Of a stretch of DNA of 64,000 nt, positions 41,468 through 49,362 are shown piece after piece (within the stretch, counting starts at the first letter, position 1; every line of letters starts with the position of its first letter). The translations under genes were made by a program, and so were the position numbers. Under the pieces are notes generated by a model. It searched no databases, was not told the DNA's origin, and saw nothing but the letters and a program-made list of their open reading frames with translations. This DNA is from Phormidium tenue FACHB-1050 (GTDB lineage: Bacteria; Cyanobacteriota; Cyanobacteriia; Pseudanabaenales; Pseudanabaenaceae). The stretch lies in assembly GCF_014696925.1 (NCBI RefSeq), contig NZ_JACJQY010000018.1:1-64000 (forward strand), read 5' to 3'.

Positions 41468-42567
41468 TAAAAGCCCATTACCTTTGCGACGCTGGTAATG
41501 TCTGGAGCGATGCCTTTATGTAACTTGGACTCGGCACAAGCGATCGCGGTATCAGGGTCTTTAATACCATTGCCTGTGAGTACACAGACAATCGTTGCAC
41601 CAGAGGGAATCTGATCGCTGACTTTTAGTAGTCCCGCTACCGAAGCCGCACTAGCAGGCTCACAGAAAACGCCCTCTTCTCCAGCGAGGAACTTGTAAGC
41701 TGAGAGAATTTCGACATCTGTGACACTATGGAAAGCGCCACCACTTTCTTCGCGAACCTTGAGCGCTTTCGCCCAGTTCGCAGGATTGCCAATTCTGATG
41801 GCAGTAGCGATTGTTTCAGGTTTGTCAAAAACTTGCCCTGTGACTAGAGGCGCAGAACCTGCGGCTTGAAATCCCATCATGCGGGGTAATTTCTTTGCCT
41901 TGCCAGACGCATAGTATTGCGAGAAGCCCATCCAGTAGGCGGTAATATTACCCGCGTTACCCATGGGAATACAGAGCCAATCTGGAGCATCGCCGATCGC
42001 TTCGACTAATTCAAAGGCGGCAGTTTTTTGACCTTCCAGACGATAGGGATTGACAGAATTAACTAGAGTAATCGGGAATTTCTCAGACATTTCCCGCACA
42101 ATTTCGAGAGCTTGGTCAAAGTTGCCATCGATCGCAATGACTTCAGCACCATAGATTAAAGCTTGGCTTAACTTACCGAGCGCAATCTTGCCATCGGGAA
42201 TTAATACAAAAGCTTTGAGTCCACCCCGTTTCGCATAGGCTGCTGCTGCTGCCGAGGTGTTACCTGTACTCGCGCAGATTACCGCCGCCGAGCCAGCTTC
42301 CTTAGCTTTAGAAATCGCCATCGTCATACCGCGATCCTTAAAGCTGCCAGTGGGGTTGAGTCCATCGTACTTGAGCAGGACTTTGATATTACGCCCTAGT
42401 CTCTCACTGAGAGCGAGCGCGGGAATTAGCGGTGTATTGCCTTCATGCAAAGTTACGATCGGCGTTTGGTCAGTAACTGGCAAATAATCCGCATAGCGAC
42501 ATATCAGTCCGGGCCAACCATTAGGAGCTGTAGAGGCAGGGTAAAGATCGAGACGAGTATCAATCAC
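41467..42567 (-). CDS. thrC: threonine synthase
   Basis: 366 residues. PLP enzyme: [20 protein letters not shown] holds the PLP lysine; [37 protein letters not shown] and [14 protein letters not shown] complete the family picture. It converts O-phosphohomoserine to threonine. Class I/plant-like shorter form, common in cyanobacteria. Monocistronic. Confidence 0.95.
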   Translation of the reverse strand: MIDTRLDLYPASTAPNGWPGLICRYADYLPVTDQTPIVTLHEGNTPLIPALALSERLGRNIKVLLKYDGLNPTGSFKDRGMTMAISKAKEAGSAAVICASTGNTSAAAAAYAKRGGLKAFVLIPDGKIALGKLSQALIYGAEVIAIDGNFDQALEIVREMSEKFPITLVNSVNPYRLEGQKTAAFELVEAIGDAPDWLCIPMGNAGNITAYWMGFSQYYASGKAKKLPRMMGFQAAGSAPLVTGQVFDKPETIATAIRIGNPANWAKALKVREESGGAFHSVTDVEILSAYKFLAGEEGVFCEPASAASVAGLLKVSDQIPSGATIVCVLTGNGIKDPDTAIACAESKLHKGIAPDITSVAKVMGF

Positions 42568-42743
42568 GCTTTCTTATATAAAATGCTTATAAACTATCAA
42601 ACCTAGTTTAGCCTGATACCAATTTCAAAATCCAGACTGGGTTTGAGTTGTACTGGCAAACGAGTATAAGCTTATATATTACTGCAAATAGTTAAAGCAA
42701 TCGCCAAAATATACAGGGCATAAGTACTTATACCGAATAAATT

Positions 42744-42796
42744 ACCGAAACCCGTAAGGTTGCGCCCCTGCGAGGCGCAACCTTACGGGTTTCGGT
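42744..42796. terminator. 23-bp-stem hairpin, CCGTAA-type
   Basis: ACCGAAACCCGTAAGGTTGC to GCC, loop CCTGCGA, perfect complement. Downstream of the ferredoxin-like gene on the minus strand; same family as 7050, 45278 and 57469. Confidence 0.8.
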
Positions 42797-42828
42797 TTGT
42801 AATGGAAAACTGAAACTATTCAGTTTGG

Positions 42829-43245
42829 TCAGCTAAAATAACGATTTAGTATGCTTTCAACCTGAGATGGCTTGACATACCTATGACGATCTTTATTAGG
42901 CATAATCATTAAATTAGGCGCTTGGTGACATAGCTTTTGACATCCTGTTTTTTGAATTTGGATGCGATCGCTCCAGCCGCGATCGCGCAATTCCTGCTCC
43001 AAACGCTGATATACCTCTTTACCGCCCTGTAGCCAACAGTCCGATTTTTGACAGATCAAAATACTAGATGCTCTATTCTTTTTTTTCTTAACCACAGTGT
43101 AAGTACAGCCTATTGAGGCTTTTAGTAATACAGATAAATTTTGGGAAGCGGCGCGGAGCGCCACTTCCCAAAATTTATCTGGGGTTTGAGGATACTTCAC
43201 GTCCTCCCTTTGTTTATGGCTGATATTCTGGCTTTTCATGTTCAA
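42829..43245 (-). CDS. (2Fe-2S) ferredoxin domain protein with hairpin in its frame
   Basis: Up to 138 residues. The C-terminal ~95 residues are a thioredoxin-like [2Fe-2S] ferredoxin domain: SSILICQKSDCWLQGGKEVY, LEQELRDRGW, IQKTGCQKLCHQAPNLMIMP and HRYVKPSQVESILNRYF. Cysteines C-x4-C and C-x3-C fit. The first ~40 residues translate a hairpin element (PDKFWEVALRAASQNLSVLL). The natural start was probably near GTGGTTAAG at about 43098. It overlaps the 3' end of the HD-domain gene. Insertion has probably changed the N-terminus or the start site. Confidence 0.75.
   Translation of the reverse strand: MNMKSQNISHKQREDVKYPQTPDKFWEVALRAASQNLSVLLKASIGCTYTVVKKKKNRASSILICQKSDCWLQGGKEVYQRLEQELRDRGWSDRIQIQKTGCQKLCHQAPNLMIMPNKDRHRYVKPSQVESILNRYFS
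43131..43181. repeat. 24-bp-stem hairpin inside a coding frame
   Basis: CAGATAAATTTTGGGAAGCG to GCGC, loop GGA, complementary except one mismatch. On the minus strand it is followed by AAAGCCTCAATAGGCTGTA, the same tail as the elements at 1330 and 14671. Confidence 0.75.
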
Positions 43246-44056
43246 CTACAAACACATTGGAATAGAGATGAGCCACAATCTCTTGCCCTTGCTGTGTCAG
43301 CGACAAATAGTACAAAGCATCTTTGACAAATGGGTATACGCTTGTCCAATAGAACTTAGGATAGTTTCGGCGTAAATCCCCTGGGTGGGCATATCCAAGG
43401 GCTGCATTTACACCAGTTTCTTCAAATTCATAGAATAAAGCACCTATTTTCTTGAGATAACGCGGATCACTCAGTTGTCCAATCAAATCAGCGGAGCGTA
43501 CTAGTCCTGCAAAATGCGTTGTATCTTGATGGTCACCAGTTTTAGGTACAGGAAATCGCGTTAGTTCAATATTGCGGCAAATTTTCTCAGCTTTAATCAA
43601 AGAGTGATTGGCAAAGCGCTGATTTACAAATAGTTTAGCGCGATCGACATGATATGGCGTTAGCCCTGCATCCGAGGCTCCTGCGGGTAACTCCACCATC
43701 GCATCACCAATTCCCGTAGCAAACTTACCATTACCATCCTGAAGGCAAACACCTTTGACATAGCCAATATCATGACAAACAAGAGAAATGATGTAATGCA
43801 ACCAATCCTCAGGCGAGACTCGTCCTTCACGAATATGTTTACCGCGTAAAATTTCTTGCCCCACTAAGGTTACTAAGATCGTATGTTCGACATTATGGTA
43901 GAGCGCATCGCTATTGGCGATATTTTCCAGAGCCATGTTGCCAGCCCAGCCTATGATATCTTCATAATCATGTAGATAGCCACCATAGGTACGGCGATAT
44001 CCTAGCTTTAGTTGATCAACAAAGTTACCTATTAGGAGTTCAGTTGCATTAAACAT
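43214..44056 (-). CDS. HD domain phosphohydrolase
   Basis: 280 residues. Conserved HD pattern: NSDALYHNVEHTILVTLVGQ (first histidine), SLVCHDIGYVKGVC (H-D), and later histidines/aspartates SADLIGQLSDPRYLKKIGAL. It binds metal ions and should be a phosphohydrolase or phosphodiesterase; substrate unknown. Whole-length similarity to the cyanobacterial HD-domain family is what I recall. It overlaps the ferredoxin-like gene by about 30 bases. Confidence 0.85.
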   Translation of the reverse strand: MFNATELLIGNFVDQLKLGYRRTYGGYLHDYEDIIGWAGNMALENIANSDALYHNVEHTILVTLVGQEILRGKHIREGRVSPEDWLHYIISLVCHDIGYVKGVCLQDGNGKFATGIGDAMVELPAGASDAGLTPYHVDRAKLFVNQRFANHSLIKAEKICRNIELTRFPVPKTGDHQDTTHFAGLVRSADLIGQLSDPRYLKKIGALFYEFEETGVNAALGYAHPGDLRRNYPKFYWTSVYPFVKDALYYLSLTQQGQEIVAHLYSNVFVVEHEKPEYQP

Positions 44057-44185
44057 AAATCTTTATGTACCTATGTAAAGCCAAAATCTAATCTAAATGA
44101 TAAGCCCAACTCTTCTTTTTGGTGCGATCATCAATAAAATTCTTAGAAGTTACACCCATAGCAACCAAAGGTTTCCTTGGGACAT

Positions 44186-44230
44186 AAACCCCAAAATACA
44201 AGTAGCGCCGCTACTTGTATTTTGGGGTTT
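44186..44230. repeat. 21-bp-stem hairpin
   Basis: AAACCCCAAAATACAAGTAG to C, loop GCC, perfect complement. Preceded by GGGACAT as in the GGACATAAAACCC family. Confidence 0.75.
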
Positions 44231-44242
44231 GAAATGATCCAT

Positions 44243-44293
44243 CAAGAGATTTTTGGAAAGTGTTACTTTGCAATACTTTCCAAAAATCTCTTG
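44243..44293. repeat. 19-bp stem, 13-nt loop hairpin
   Basis: CAAGAGATTTTTGGAAAGT, loop GTTACTTTGCAAT, perfect complement; followed by GAGCGCAAAGTGTTGTAA. A third member of the 13-nt-loop element family (1330, 14671). Confidence 0.75.
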
Positions 44294-44359
44294 GTTGGCG
44301 TGTGAGCGCAAAGTGTTGTAAGAACAAGCAAAATCTAAATCTAAATATGAGATGACTAT

Positions 44360-44490
44360 CAGCAATTCTGATTATGAAACCGATTTTGGTGTTTCCAGCG
44401 CCTTCGGCGCTGGAAACACCAAAATCGGTTTTTTGAAAGCCCGCCAACGGCGGGCTTTCAAAAAACCGATTTTTATAATTAGAATTGCTG
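44360..44490. mobile_element. MITE with 9-bp target duplication and two hairpins
   Basis: 131 bp. Ends CAGCAATTCTGATTAT and ATAATTAGAATTGCTG are inverted repeats. GATGACTAT precedes (44351-44359) and follows (44491-44499) it exactly, a target-site duplication. Inside: a 26-bp stem with loop TTC (44377-44431, apex CAGCGCC-TTC-GGCGCTG) and a 17-bp stem with loop AAC (44429-44465). Confidence 0.85.
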
Positions 44491-44622
44491 GATGACTATG
44501 CTTGGCTTTGCCATTTTACTTTTTAGGTTTAAGGATTTTAAGTTGAAGCAAAAAGTACTATATGTGCAATATGGTTAAGGTAGTATTATTGGACTGATGA
44601 ATCTTAATCCTAAATATTAAAT

Positions 44623-45195
44623 ATGCTTAAACACTTTGCTGGTCGTTTGTTACTGCCTGTATCCATCGCATTGGCAGTAGCTTCATGTCAGCAGCCTAGT
44701 GCTACAACAACATCTCCTTCGCCGTCAGTGGCAGCTTCAGCTTCTCCTACCACCAGCCCCTCCGAATCTCCAAAAGCCGATGCGTCCCCAAAAGCCGACG
44801 CATCACCCAAAGCCGATGCGTCTCCTAAAGCCGATGCGTCTCCTAAAGCCGATGCATCACCAAAGGCTGACGCATCAACCACATCAGACGCACCTTCCTC
44901 TGGTAAGACTAAAGATATTGATGCTTTAGTCAAAGAAAATGCTGAATACAAGGAAATGTATGATGCAACTAATGGCATTAAATACATCGGGTTAGTCGAA
45001 ACAGAAACCTGCAAGGCTTTGGATCAAGGCGTGCCTTTCCCCACTCTAATTGATGCTCTCGAAAAGGAATTTGACAAGCAAGGTAGTTCCATGCCCGCAG
45101 ATAAACTCACGAAGTTGAAAGAGTATACAGGTTTTGTTGTTGGCGCTAGTGTGGTTATTTCTTGTCCTCAACACAAGGATAAGATTAAGTCTTAA
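44623..45195 (+). CDS. lipoprotein with SPKADA repeats
   Basis: 190 residues. Lipoprotein signal with ALAVASC (Cys 22). A low-complexity linker follows, with six exact SPKADA repeats (residues 49-84), then a folded domain of about 100 residues (KENAEYKEMYDATNGIKYIG, TCKALDQGVPFPTLIDALEK, TKLKEYTGFVVGASVVISCP) with two cysteines that may form a disulfide. Probably anchored to a membrane in the periplasm, with the repeat as spacer. The C-terminal domain resembles a small DUF732-like helical fold, not certain. Confidence 0.8.
   Translation: MLKHFAGRLLLPVSIALAVASCQQPSATTTSPSPSVAASASPTTSPSESPKADASPKADASPKADASPKADASPKADASPKADASTTSDAPSSGKTKDIDALVKENAEYKEMYDATNGIKYIGLVETETCKALDQGVPFPTLIDALEKEFDKQGSSMPADKLTKLKEYTGFVVGASVVISCPQHKDKIKS
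44767..44874 (+). repeat. six 18-bp coding repeats (SPKADA)
   Basis: Units such as CCAAAAGCCGATGCGTCC differ only at synonymous third bases (TCT/TCC/TCA, GCG/GCA, GAT/GAC). Array length is likely to vary between strains. Confidence 0.9.
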
Positions 45196-45212
45196 TTTTT
45201 TAAGTTAACTGC

Positions 45213-45251
45213 AAAAAAGAGAGACAGTGCTAGGTGCTGTCTCTCTTTTTT
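45213..45251. terminator. intrinsic terminator of the lipoprotein gene
   Basis: AAAAAAGAGAGACAG, loop of nine bases, CTGTCTCTCTTTTTT, 17 bases after the stop codon. Confidence 0.9.
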
Positions 45252-45277
45252 TGAGCGCTAAGTAGTTAATTACAAAC

Positions 45278-45326
45278 CAAAACCCGTAACGTTGCTCCCC
45301 TGCGGGGAGCAACGTTACGGGTTTTG
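45278..45326. repeat. 23-bp-stem hairpin, CCGTAA-type
   Basis: CAAAACCCGTAACGTTGCTC to CCC, loop TGC, perfect complement. Confidence 0.8.
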
Positions 45327-45356
45327 TAATTTATTTTGCAAGTGTGGCAACACTTT

Positions 45357-45472
45357 TATAGCTATAGCCACCTGTATCAGGACAAATCAAAACCCAAATA
45401 GTGTGAGGCGGCGCTTTGCGCCGCCTCACACTATTTGGGTTTTATGTCCTAAAAAGAATGACGACAGCTATA
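45357..45472. mobile_element. MITE, TATAGCTGTCG family, with 26-bp hairpin
   Basis: TATAGCTATAGCCACCTGTA and, inverted, TATAGCTGTCGTCATTCTTT ends; AGGACA then AAAACCCAAATAGTGTGAGG, apex GGCGGCGC-TTT-GCGCCGCC (45389-45443). Confidence 0.75.
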
Positions 45473-45504
45473 TAAATTAAAAACCAAACCCAGTCAGGGT
45501 TTTA

Positions 45505-45537
45505 AAAACACTAAATGGCGTAGCCATTTAGTGTTTT
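45505..45537. repeat. 15-bp hairpin, ATACCAA-type
   Basis: AAAACACTAAATGGC-GTA-GCCATTTAGTGTTTT then TGGTATAAT, just before cbiD. The TGGTATAAT could serve as a -10 box for cbiD. Confidence 0.65.
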
Positions 45538-45552
45538 GGTATAATTGCACTT

Positions 45553-46587
45553 ATGAAATCTGGTTATACTCTGCCTGTATTTGCGATCGCTGCTGCTAAA
45601 GCCGCCATCCTTGCCATACTCAAAAAAGACTCAGCTTCTATCGAACTTAATCTATTGGAATCTGGTTTAGGGATCATAGAAATTTCTCAAAGTGCAATTA
45701 TTGATGAGAATATAGCCATTGCGATCGCCATTAGCAATCCAGGGGATAACCTTGATCTGACCGCAGGAACACCTGTCTGGGCATGGGTAAAGTTAGAATC
45801 TTTAGGTGCAGAACGCATAATTTTAGAAGCTGGAGAGGGTTTGGGAAGAACCGCTAGTGGAGAGCCAGCTATCTATCAATTAGCGAGAAACTTAGCAGAA
45901 GTGAATCTCTTGCAGTTAATTCCCAATCATCTAACAGCAAGAATTAGATTTATATTACCAGAAGGTAGAAATTTAGCTAAACGTACCTCCAATGCCGCTT
46001 TTGGCATTTTAGAAGGTCTATCATTACTAGGAACTTCTGCAATATCAAAGCCGCTCTCCGTAGAAGATAAACTAGCAGAATTTCGTGCAGATTTACAAGC
46101 TAAAGCGGTCAATTCTCATCAGATAGCTTTTTATATCGGTGCTAATGGCTATCAAGTTGCTCAAAATTTAGGATTTCAACCTTCACAATTAGTGCAGACA
46201 GCCAATTGGGTAGGTGCAATGTTAGTGGAAGCGGCTCTCTTAGGGGTAACTGAGCTTACTCTCGTTGGCTATCATGGCAAATTATTAAAACTTGCTGGTG
46301 GAATTTTTAATACTTCTAGTCACTTAGCTGATGCCCGAATTGATATCTTAGTTCGCGCCGCCGTGCATGAGCAGTTACCATTTGCCCTCATTCAAGAAAT
46401 AGAAAGTCTACCCACTGCCGAAGCTGTGCATAAATTATTAGTTGAGCATGACTGCGATCGCCAAATATTCCAATATCTCACCGCTCAAATTACGCAACGT
46501 GCCACAGCCTATATTCAGAAATATACGGATCGCCAGATTGAGATTAAAACAATATTGTGCGATCGCTTAGGGCAGTTAGTTGTTTAA
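45553..46587 (+). CDS. cbiD: cobalt-precorrin-5B C1-methyltransferase
   Basis: 344 residues. CbiD pattern: MKSGYTLPVFAIAAAKAAIL (corresponding to RxGxTTGxCAAAAA), GIIEISQSAIIDENIAIAIA, EAGEGLGRTASGEPAI, FYIGANGYQVAQNLGFQPSQ and ELTLVGYHGKLLKLAGGIFN. It methylates C1 of cobalt-precorrin-5B using SAM, in the early-cobalt cobalamin route. Next gene is cobM, 58 bases on. A strong hairpin starts at its stop codon and may reduce readthrough into cobM. Confidence 0.9.
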   Translation: MKSGYTLPVFAIAAAKAAILAILKKDSASIELNLLESGLGIIEISQSAIIDENIAIAIAISNPGDNLDLTAGTPVWAWVKLESLGAERIILEAGEGLGRTASGEPAIYQLARNLAEVNLLQLIPNHLTARIRFILPEGRNLAKRTSNAAFGILEGLSLLGTSAISKPLSVEDKLAEFRADLQAKAVNSHQIAFYIGANGYQVAQNLGFQPSQLVQTANWVGAMLVEAALLGVTELTLVGYHGKLLKLAGGIFNTSSHLADARIDILVRAAVHEQLPFALIQEIESLPTAEAVHKLLVEHDCDRQIFQYLTAQITQRATAYIQKYTDRQIEIKTILCDRLGQLVV

Positions 46588-46635
46588 GATAAGTGTTTGT
46601 TTCCCGCCGAAGGCGGGAAACAAACACTTATCTTA
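46585..46635. terminator. 24-bp hairpin between cbiD and cobM
   Basis: TAAGATAAGTGTTTGTTTCC to CGCC, loop GAA, perfect complement; its first three bases are the cbiD stop. No T run follows (AGGGTTTTG), so it may partially terminate or protect RNA ends rather than stop cotranscription. Confidence 0.7.
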
Positions 46636-46645
46636 GGGTTTTGTA

Positions 46646-47404
46646 ATGCAACCAGTTTATATTGTCGGTGCGGGGCCAGGAGATCCTGAGCTGATTACAG
46701 TTAAGGGGCGAAATCTACTTACCAAAGCCGATGTGGTCGTTTATGCCAATTCCCTTATTCCTGACTCAATGCTGCAATTTTGCCGCACCGATGCGGAGAT
46801 TATTCCAACCGCAAGCAAATCCCTAGAAGAGATTTTGGAAATTATGATCGATAGGGTGCGATCGCAAAAATTAGTAGTTCGTCTACATGATGGTGATCCT
46901 AGTTTGTACGGTGCAATTCAGGAGCAAATGATCGCCCTCAGTGAAGCGGAAATTCCCTTTGAGATAATTCCGGGGGTAAGTGCCTTCCAATTAGCTGCGG
47001 CACGTTTACAGGTAGAACTAACGGTTCCTGAACTCGTACAGACGATTATTCTCACGCGCATTAGTGGACGGACTCAAGTTCCTGAACGCGAAGAACTATC
47101 AAGCCTTGCATCGCACCAAGCCTCTCTATGTCTCTATCTCAGTGCTCATCATGTGGAGAACGCTCAAGCTAAATTAATGGAACATTATCCAGCCGATACG
47201 ACTGTAGCTATTTGTTATCGCTTAGGTTGGGAAGATGAAAAGATTTTGACGGTTCCTCTTGCAGATATGGCTTCAGTTACTCAAAAAGAGAATTTAACTA
47301 GAACAACTCTATTTGTGATTAGCCCTGCTTTAAACCATGTAAATAAGATTACAAAAGGGCGATCGCAGTTATATAGCTCGCATTACAAGCGCCTTTTTCG
47401 TTAA
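46646..47404 (+). CDS. cobM: precorrin-4 / cobalt-precorrin-4 C11-methyltransferase
   Basis: 252 residues. Tetrapyrrole methylase fold: VYIVGAGPGDPELITVKGRN, YANSLIPDSMLQFC, VVRLHDGDPSLYGAIQEQMI, PGVSAFQLAAARLQVELTVP and CYRLGWEDEKIL. It methylates C11 using SAM. Its place after cbiD agrees with the pathway order. The tail after 230 is basic (KITKGRSQLYSSHYKRLF). Confidence 0.93.
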   Translation: MQPVYIVGAGPGDPELITVKGRNLLTKADVVVYANSLIPDSMLQFCRTDAEIIPTASKSLEEILEIMIDRVRSQKLVVRLHDGDPSLYGAIQEQMIALSEAEIPFEIIPGVSAFQLAAARLQVELTVPELVQTIILTRISGRTQVPEREELSSLASHQASLCLYLSAHHVENAQAKLMEHYPADTTVAICYRLGWEDEKILTVPLADMASVTQKENLTRTTLFVISPALNHVNKITKGRSQLYSSHYKRLFR

Positions 47405-47420
47405 AGGTTGGTAAGTACTT

Positions 47421-47475
47421 AAAACCCAGATAGCCAAATCGCCTGCTTAGCGGGCGATTTGGCTATCTGGGTTTT
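47421..47475. terminator. 26-bp-stem hairpin after cobM
   Basis: AAAACCCAGATAGCCAAATC to GCCTGC, loop TTA, complementary with one G-T pair; ends GGGTTTTG. Lies between convergent cobM and pyrR. Confidence 0.8.
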
Positions 47476-47507
47476 GTTTATTTGCTATAACTATGCCGAG
47501 CTACTTA

Positions 47508-48056
47508 CTAACCGATTGGTTTAATTAACTCAACGCCATCACGACCATCCCCTGCGGCGCTCAAAAATACTTTGACCTGCTCATCCTTAGAAGTTGGCAA
47601 AGTCCGTCCTACATAATCAGGATGGATGGGTAACTCACGATGACCGCGATCGATCAGAGCTAATAACCTCACAACCTTGGGACGACCGTAATCATGGATT
47701 GCGCTCAGGGCTGCTCCAATTGTTCTTCCGCTATAAATAACATCATCGACTAAAACAATCGTTTTGCCATTGAGATCAAAGGGAATCTCAGTTTTGCTAG
47801 GTGTTCGCAGTCCAATCTTGTCGAGATCGTCCCGATAAAAAGTAATATCTAATGCGCCTGTAGGCACTAAGACCCCTTCAAGGGTATGAATCTGCTTAGC
47901 GATCGCCACACTTAGTGGCACACCACGAGTATAAACACCGAGCAAGACCACATTAGAGAGATCACCGCTAGCTTCGACAATTTGCGAAGCCAGACGATTG
48001 ATCGTGCGGCGTAACTCGTCCTCAGATAAAATTTCGACAATCTTGGATTGTGACAC
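47508..48056 (-). CDS. pyrR: PyrR bifunctional pyrimidine regulator / UPRT
   Basis: 182 residues using the GTG at 48056 ([20 protein letters not shown]), which gives the usual PyrR length. The ORF-track start at 48107 adds [10 protein letters not shown] encoded in a MITE end. PRPP-binding loop [20 protein letters not shown] and [20 protein letters not shown] are present. PyrR has uracil phosphoribosyltransferase activity; RNA-binding attenuation is known in Gram-positives and cannot be seen here. Monocistronic. Confidence 0.92.
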   Translation of the reverse strand: MSQSKIVEILSEDELRRTINRLASQIVEASGDLSNVVLLGVYTRGVPLSVAIAKQIHTLEGVLVPTGALDITFYRDDLDKIGLRTPSKTEIPFDLNGKTIVLVDDVIYSGRTIGAALSAIHDYGRPKVVRLLALIDRGHRELPIHPDYVGRTLPTSKDEQVKVFLSAAGDGRDGVELIKPIG

Positions 48057-48092
48057 TACTAGTTTCAGTAAATTAGTTGGTAGTTCTGTAAT

Positions 48093-48210
48093 TATAGCTA
48101 TCAACACTTATATTAGGACAACTCCAAACCTAGGAGGCAAATGGCGGCGCTTCGCGCCGCCATTTGCCTCCTAGGTTTGTTTCCTAAGAAAACTGGCGAC
48201 AGCAGCTATA
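48093..48210. mobile_element. MITE, TATAGCTGTCG family, with 26-bp hairpin
   Basis: TATAGCTATCAACACTTATA and inverted TATAGCTGCTGTCGCCAGTT ends; AGGACAACT then a 26-bp stem with apex GGCGGCGC-TTC-GCGCCGCC (48125-48179). The middle stem TAGGAGGCAAAT is unrelated to other copies. Confidence 0.8.
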
Positions 48211-48253
48211 GATATAGAGATATAGCGCTTTGAGATTATCTCTCCAAAACAAA

Positions 48254-48396
48254 GGCGTTAATATACTTGACACACCGTGTAAATTTTCACCACCCTCAGT
48301 CCCCCCTTGGGAAGGGGGGAAGTCTAAGTTCTCCCCCTTGGGAAGGGGGAGTTAGAGGGGGTTTTAGAGATTTGGTGCGTCAAGTATATTAATGCC
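48254..48396. mobile_element. 143-bp MITE, GGCGTTAATATACTTGAC ends
   Basis: Ends GGCGTTAATATACTTGACAC / GTCAAGTATATTAATGCC pair at 21 of 23 positions. Core holds CCCCCCTTGGGAAGGGGGG and CCCCCTTGGGAAGGGGG. Flanks AAAACAAA and AAAGCAAA could be a diverged 8-bp target duplication. Confidence 0.75.
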
Positions 48397-48433
48397 AAAG
48401 CAAAAGGGGCGCTAAGCGCCCCTTTTGCTTTGG
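48395..48433. terminator. 18-bp hairpin after trxA
   Basis: CCAAAGCAAAAGGGGCGC, loop TAA, perfect complement; 14 bases after the trxA stop on the minus strand. It touches the preceding MITE end. Confidence 0.75.
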
Positions 48434-48447
48434 AGAAGGAAAAATCT

Positions 48448-48777
48448 TTAGCTATCTAAATGCTTTTCGATTGTCGTCGATAGTGTTGTCTTAGGGACAG
48501 CACCGACAACCACATCCACACGCTGACCACCCTTAAATAACATGAGCGTGGGAATACTGCGAATGCCATATTGTCCAGCTACTCTAGGATTCTCATCGGT
48601 ATTAAGCTTGAAAACTTTAATTTTGCCCTCATATTGTGTGGCAACTTCTTCCACTACAGGTGCAACCATACGGCAAGGTCCACACCAAGGGGCCCAAAAA
48701 TCTACTAGAACAGGGATGTCACTTTTAAGTACGTCCTGCTCAAAGCTAGCATCTGTGACGGCGATCGCTGATGACAT
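48448..48777 (-). CDS. trxA: thioredoxin
   Basis: 109 residues. Active site [11 protein letters not shown] (C32, C35), cis-proline region [15 protein letters not shown] and the K-x-N-x-D-E-N-P segment [15 protein letters not shown] are intact. It is a general dithiol reductant in the cytoplasm, supplied by ferredoxin- or NADPH-thioredoxin reductase. Monocistronic. The upstream region is a long repeat array. Confidence 0.97.
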   Translation of the reverse strand: MSSAIAVTDASFEQDVLKSDIPVLVDFWAPWCGPCRMVAPVVEEVATQYEGKIKVFKLNTDENPRVAGQYGIRSIPTLMLFKGGQRVDVVVGAVPKTTLSTTIEKHLDS

Positions 48778-48976
48778 GCTTTGCTAACTCCCTAAATACT
48801 AAAAACTTTTAATTTCAAAAATTATGTGTAGGTAGTATAACAGCTAGAATCACATATTTGCTAAAAACCAGAATTGTTAAGCAACACACTCAACCATTGA
48901 GTTAACTCTTCGCAGCGATTGCCAATTTTTAATTACGCGCAATAGCTTTGCAAGTGTTACAAAGCAATATTATGAG

Positions 48977-49027
48977 ACCAATTTTGGGGTTGGCTGCGCC
49001 TTCGGCGCAGCCAACCCCAAAATTGGT
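48977..49027. repeat. 24-bp-stem hairpin abutting a tandem array
   Basis: ACCAATTTTGGGGTTGGCTG to CGCC, loop TTC, perfect complement. The right arm runs straight into the first 70-bp tandem unit, which carries the same CCAAAATTGGTTATATAGTC. Confidence 0.8.
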
Positions 49028-49295
49028 TATATAGTCAAAAAGTAAGAAAATATTTTTGCTGCTAATGCGTATAAGCTCAGGCGACACCAAAATTGGTTAT
49101 ATAGTCAAAAAGTAAGAAAATATTTTTGCTGCTAATGCGTATAAGCTCAGGCGACACCAAAATTTGCCTTTTATAGGCAAAAAATAAGAAAATATTTTTG
49201 CTGCTAATACGTATAAGCTCAGGCGATACCAAAATTTGCCTCTTATAGGCAAAAAATAAGAAACCGCCTTTGCTGCTCATAAGCTCAGGCGGAAT
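49021..49295. repeat. four tandem 70-72 bp repeats
   Basis: Units begin AATTGGTTATATAGTC or AATTTGCC(T)TTTATAGG, continue AAGAAAATATTTTTGCTGCT and end AAGCTCAGGCGACACC. Periods are 70, 70 and 72. Copies 1 and 2 are identical; 3 and 4 are a diverged subtype. 70 is not a multiple of three, so the ORF-track frame here is not a gene. Confidence 0.9.
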
Positions 49296-49362
49296 GTGGT
49301 GTGAGGAGTGAACGGAAACTTTCGTCTCCGCTTACATATATATTGTAGTCTAATCCGCAAGT

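Larger units (their letters stand above)
44057..44622. other. 570-bp hairpin-dense non-coding region
   Basis: No gene. It holds four long hairpins and one MITE with a clear 9-bp target duplication, listed separately. The final 120 bases are A/T-rich and should contain the lipoprotein gene promoter. Confidence 0.75.

Noticed and set aside
49077-49280. ORF of 67 aa with internal repeats (YKRQILVSPELIRISSKN)
   Set aside because: It is a translation of the 70-bp tandem repeats, on the opposite strand to the next gene, with no ribosome site or protein-like composition.
49021-49295. Possible CRISPR array
   Set aside because: Units of about 70 bp are directly contiguous and themselves nearly identical; there are no unique spacers of constant length and no cas genes nearby.
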